This document shows, one piece after another, positions 62,557-64,000 of a stretch of DNA of 64,000 nt. A program made the position numbers and the translations under genes. The first letter of the stretch is position 1; every line of letters begins with the position of its first letter. The stretch is from Achromobacter xylosoxidans. GTDB taxonomy: Bacteria > Pseudomonadota > Gammaproteobacteria > Burkholderiales > Burkholderiaceae_B. The stretch covers positions 5,952,001 to 6,016,000 of the forward strand of contig NZ_LN831029.1 in the NCBI RefSeq assembly GCF_001457475.1. Direction: 5' to 3'. The notes beneath the pieces are model-generated. The model worked only from the letters and a program-made list of their open reading frames with translations, did not search any database and was not told where the DNA came from.

Positions 62557-63057
62557 ATGACCCAAAGCAGTCCCCATGCGTCTTTCGAGGATCTCTACGC
62601 GCAGCACCAGTCGTGGCTGCGCGACTGGCTGCGCCGCAAGACCGGCTGCCCCTACGACGCCGCCGACCTGACCCACGACACCTACATGAAGGTGCTGTTG
62701 CGCAACGAAGACGCGCGCGACTTGCGCGAGCCGCGCGCCTACCTCGTCACCGTCGCGCATGGCTTGCTGGTCAATCTGTTCCGTCGGCGCGACATCGAGC
62801 GCGCCTATCTCGATTGCCTGGCGGCCCGCGAGGAAACCTCCTGGCCCTCGCCTGAACGCCGGGCGCTGGCGCTGGAGGCGCTGGTACGAATCGATCGGCT
62901 GCTCGATGGCCTCCCGCCCAAGGCGCGGCGCGCGTTCCTGCTGCTGCAACTCGAAGGCCTGAAGCACGGCGAGATCGCCGAACGCCTGCAGGTATCGGTC
63001 AGCTCCGTGCGGCAATACCTGGCGCTCGCCATGCGCCATTGCCTGGCGTCGTGCTGA
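62557..63057 (+). CDS. fecI: FecI-family ECF sigma factor
   Basis: A 166-residue extracytoplasmic-function sigma factor. Region 2 is SFEDLYAQHQSWLRDWLRRK, YDAADLTHDTYMKVLL and EPRAYLVTVAHGLLVNLFRR. Region 4 is LDGLPPKARRAFLLLQLEGL and HGEIAERLQVSVSSVRQYLA. The pattern matches FecI-type iron-starvation sigma factors that switch on TonB receptors. A Fur box precedes it, and fecR overlaps its end. The cognate receptor gene should lie just beyond the right edge. Confidence 0.94.
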   Translation: MTQSSPHASFEDLYAQHQSWLRDWLRRKTGCPYDAADLTHDTYMKVLLRNEDARDLREPRAYLVTVAHGLLVNLFRRRDIERAYLDCLAAREETSWPSPERRALALEALVRIDRLLDGLPPKARRAFLLLQLEGLKHGEIAERLQVSVSSVRQYLALAMRHCLASC

Positions 63058-64000
63058 ACCGTCGCGCGGCCGCCGGCCTGCCCGATGCCGTCCTCCAGGC
63101 CGCCAGCGTCTGGTTCGTGCGCCTGGGCGCGGAAGACGCCGGCGCGGACGATCGGCGGCAATGGCAGGAATGGCTGCGGTCCGATCCCCTGCACCAACAG
63201 GCCTGGGAACGGGTCGAAGCCCTGGGGCGGGAATTCGGCCACATCGAACCGCGCGCCGGCCTGACGGCCCTGGACAGGCCACGCTCAGCTGGCCGGCGCA
63301 AGCTGCTCAAGACCTTGTCGCTGGCATTCGTGGCGGGCGGCGGGGCCCTGGCCGCCCAGGAGCTGCCGTGGGATGCCTGGGGCGCCGACGTGCGCACCGC
63401 CACAGGCGAACGGCGGCGGCTGGAGCTGGCCGATGGCAGCATCCTCACCATGAACACTGACAGCGCCGTGGACCTGGCATTCGACGGCGCAAAGCGCGAA
63501 CTGATCCTGCGGCGTGGCGAAATCCACATCGAGACGCGCCCGGATCCGCTGCGTCCTGCCCGGCCCTTCCTTGTCAGCACGCCCGTCGGCCGAGCCACCG
63601 CGCTTGGCACCCGGTTCGACGTCAACCTGATGGGCGATCACGCCCAGGTCGCGGTCGAACAGGGCGCGGTGCGCCTGGAACCACGCCTCGCGACCCATGC
63701 CTCGGTCGTCGTGCCGGCGGGCATGGCAGCCACTTTCGACGCCGGTTCGGCGACAGCGCCCACGGCCTTCCCGCCACAGCAACAGGGATGGGTCGACGGC
63801 ATGCTGTATGCGAACGGCATGCGGCTGGACGCGTTGGTGGCGGCGCTGGCGCGCTATCGGCCCGGCCGCCTGGCCTGCGACCCGGCGGTCGGGTCCCTGC
63901 GCATCTCCGGCGCCTATCCGGTGGACGATACCGACCGCGCGCTGGCCGCGATTGAACGCGTGCTGCCGGTTCGCGCCGACCGCCTCACCCGCTATTGGGT
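63051..64000 (+). CDS. fecR: FecR-family anti-sigma factor/transducer (3' end beyond window)
   Basis: A FecR protein open to the window edge (316 residues seen; the family is near 320, so only a few residues are missing). The cytoplasmic N-terminus has AASVWFVRLGAEDAGADDRR and WQEWLRSDPLHQQAWERVE, then a membrane segment with twin-arginine-like RRKLLKTLSLAFVAGG, then the periplasmic FecR domain with TATGERRRLELADGSILTMN and VGRATALGTRFDV. The GTG start at 63051 overlaps fecI by seven bases. The Tat-like signal fits reports of Tat-dependent FecR proteins. Confidence 0.92.
   Translation, partial: MLNRRAAAGLPDAVLQAASVWFVRLGAEDAGADDRRQWQEWLRSDPLHQQAWERVEALGREFGHIEPRAGLTALDRPRSAGRRKLLKTLSLAFVAGGGALAAQELPWDAWGADVRTATGERRRLELADGSILTMNTDSAVDLAFDGAKRELILRRGEIHIETRPDPLRPARPFLVSTPVGRATALGTRFDVNLMGDHAQVAVEQGAVRLEPRLATHASVVVPAGMAATFDAGSATAPTAFPPQQQGWVDGMLYANGMRLDALVAALARYRPGRLACDPAVGSLRISGAYPVDDTDRALAAIERVLPVRADRLTRYW

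Noticed and set aside
1..64000. CRISPR array, insertion sequence, prophage, integron or tRNA gene
   Set aside because: No regular repeat-spacer series, transposase, integrase, phage genes or cloverleaf with CCA end was seen; the only short direct repeats are pairs.

Overview
The window is high-GC DNA with dense, short-spaced bacterial operons. Gene content (TamA/TamB, an AcnD-PrpF methylcitrate branch under a GntR regulator, a Bug-type periplasmic binding protein, TcuA/TcuB, a FecI/FecR pair, a cyanide-insensitive type bd oxidase) points to a betaproteobacterium of the Alcaligenaceae, such as Achromobacter or Bordetella. This assignment comes from gene content, not from a search. I see no rRNA, tRNA, CRISPR array, insertion sequence or prophage; the window looks like ordinary chromosome with accessory catabolic islands.

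Layout. 1-5.9 kb: envelope assembly genes tamB (cut by the window edge) and tamA, then the Fe-S carrier apbC/mrp, all leftward. 6-12.8 kb: small membrane protein, metG with a strong terminator, trhO, two META-domain lipoproteins, an acyltransferase and an XRE regulator. 12.8-14.7 kb: AT-rich regulatory DNA, a degenerate OmpR-like regulator preceded by an 11-codon leader ORF, and a structured non-coding stretch ending in a leftward terminator. 14.7-20 kb: potassium channel, DUF4156 lipoprotein, XRE/DUF2975 pair with a palindromic operator, CSS-EAL phosphodiesterase, TetR regulator. 20.2-29.5 kb: one long rightward operon in which polyhydroxyalkanoate genes (phaC at the start, phasin and phaB at the end) enclose an outer-membrane factor, membrane-fusion protein, RbbA-type ABC protein and ABC permease. 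29.5-37.1 kb: LysR/DMT exporter pair, cioAB plus a DUF2474 small subunit, a MocR regulator and two small membrane proteins. 37.1-45.2 kb: Bug protein, tcuBA with LysR, two multihaem cytochromes c (one TsdA-like) and a glutathione transferase.

45.4-56.3 kb is the most striking region. An exported ammonia-lyase homologue lacks the MIO-forming Ala-Ser-Gly triad (it reads Gln-Ala-Asp). It is followed by an exported metallo-beta-lactamase-fold protein, an MHS-family transporter, a diverged urocanase, a DUF917 protein, a LysR regulator, a hydantoinase-like amidohydrolase and an M20 carbamoylase-like hydrolase. Read as a pathway this fits ergothioneine breakdown: ergothionase, thiourocanate hydratase, removal of sulfur to hydantoin-5-propionate, ring opening to N-carbamoyl-glutamate and release of glutamate. 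Classical histidine utilisation does not fit, because there is no MIO-type HutH and no HutI or HutG.

56.3-64 kb: small membrane and lipoprotein genes; a zinc-free type-B L36 gene behind a probable Zur palindrome; a GntR-acnD-prpF operon with paired TTGTTGACA operators; and a Fur-box-preceded fecI-fecR pair whose fecR runs into the right edge.
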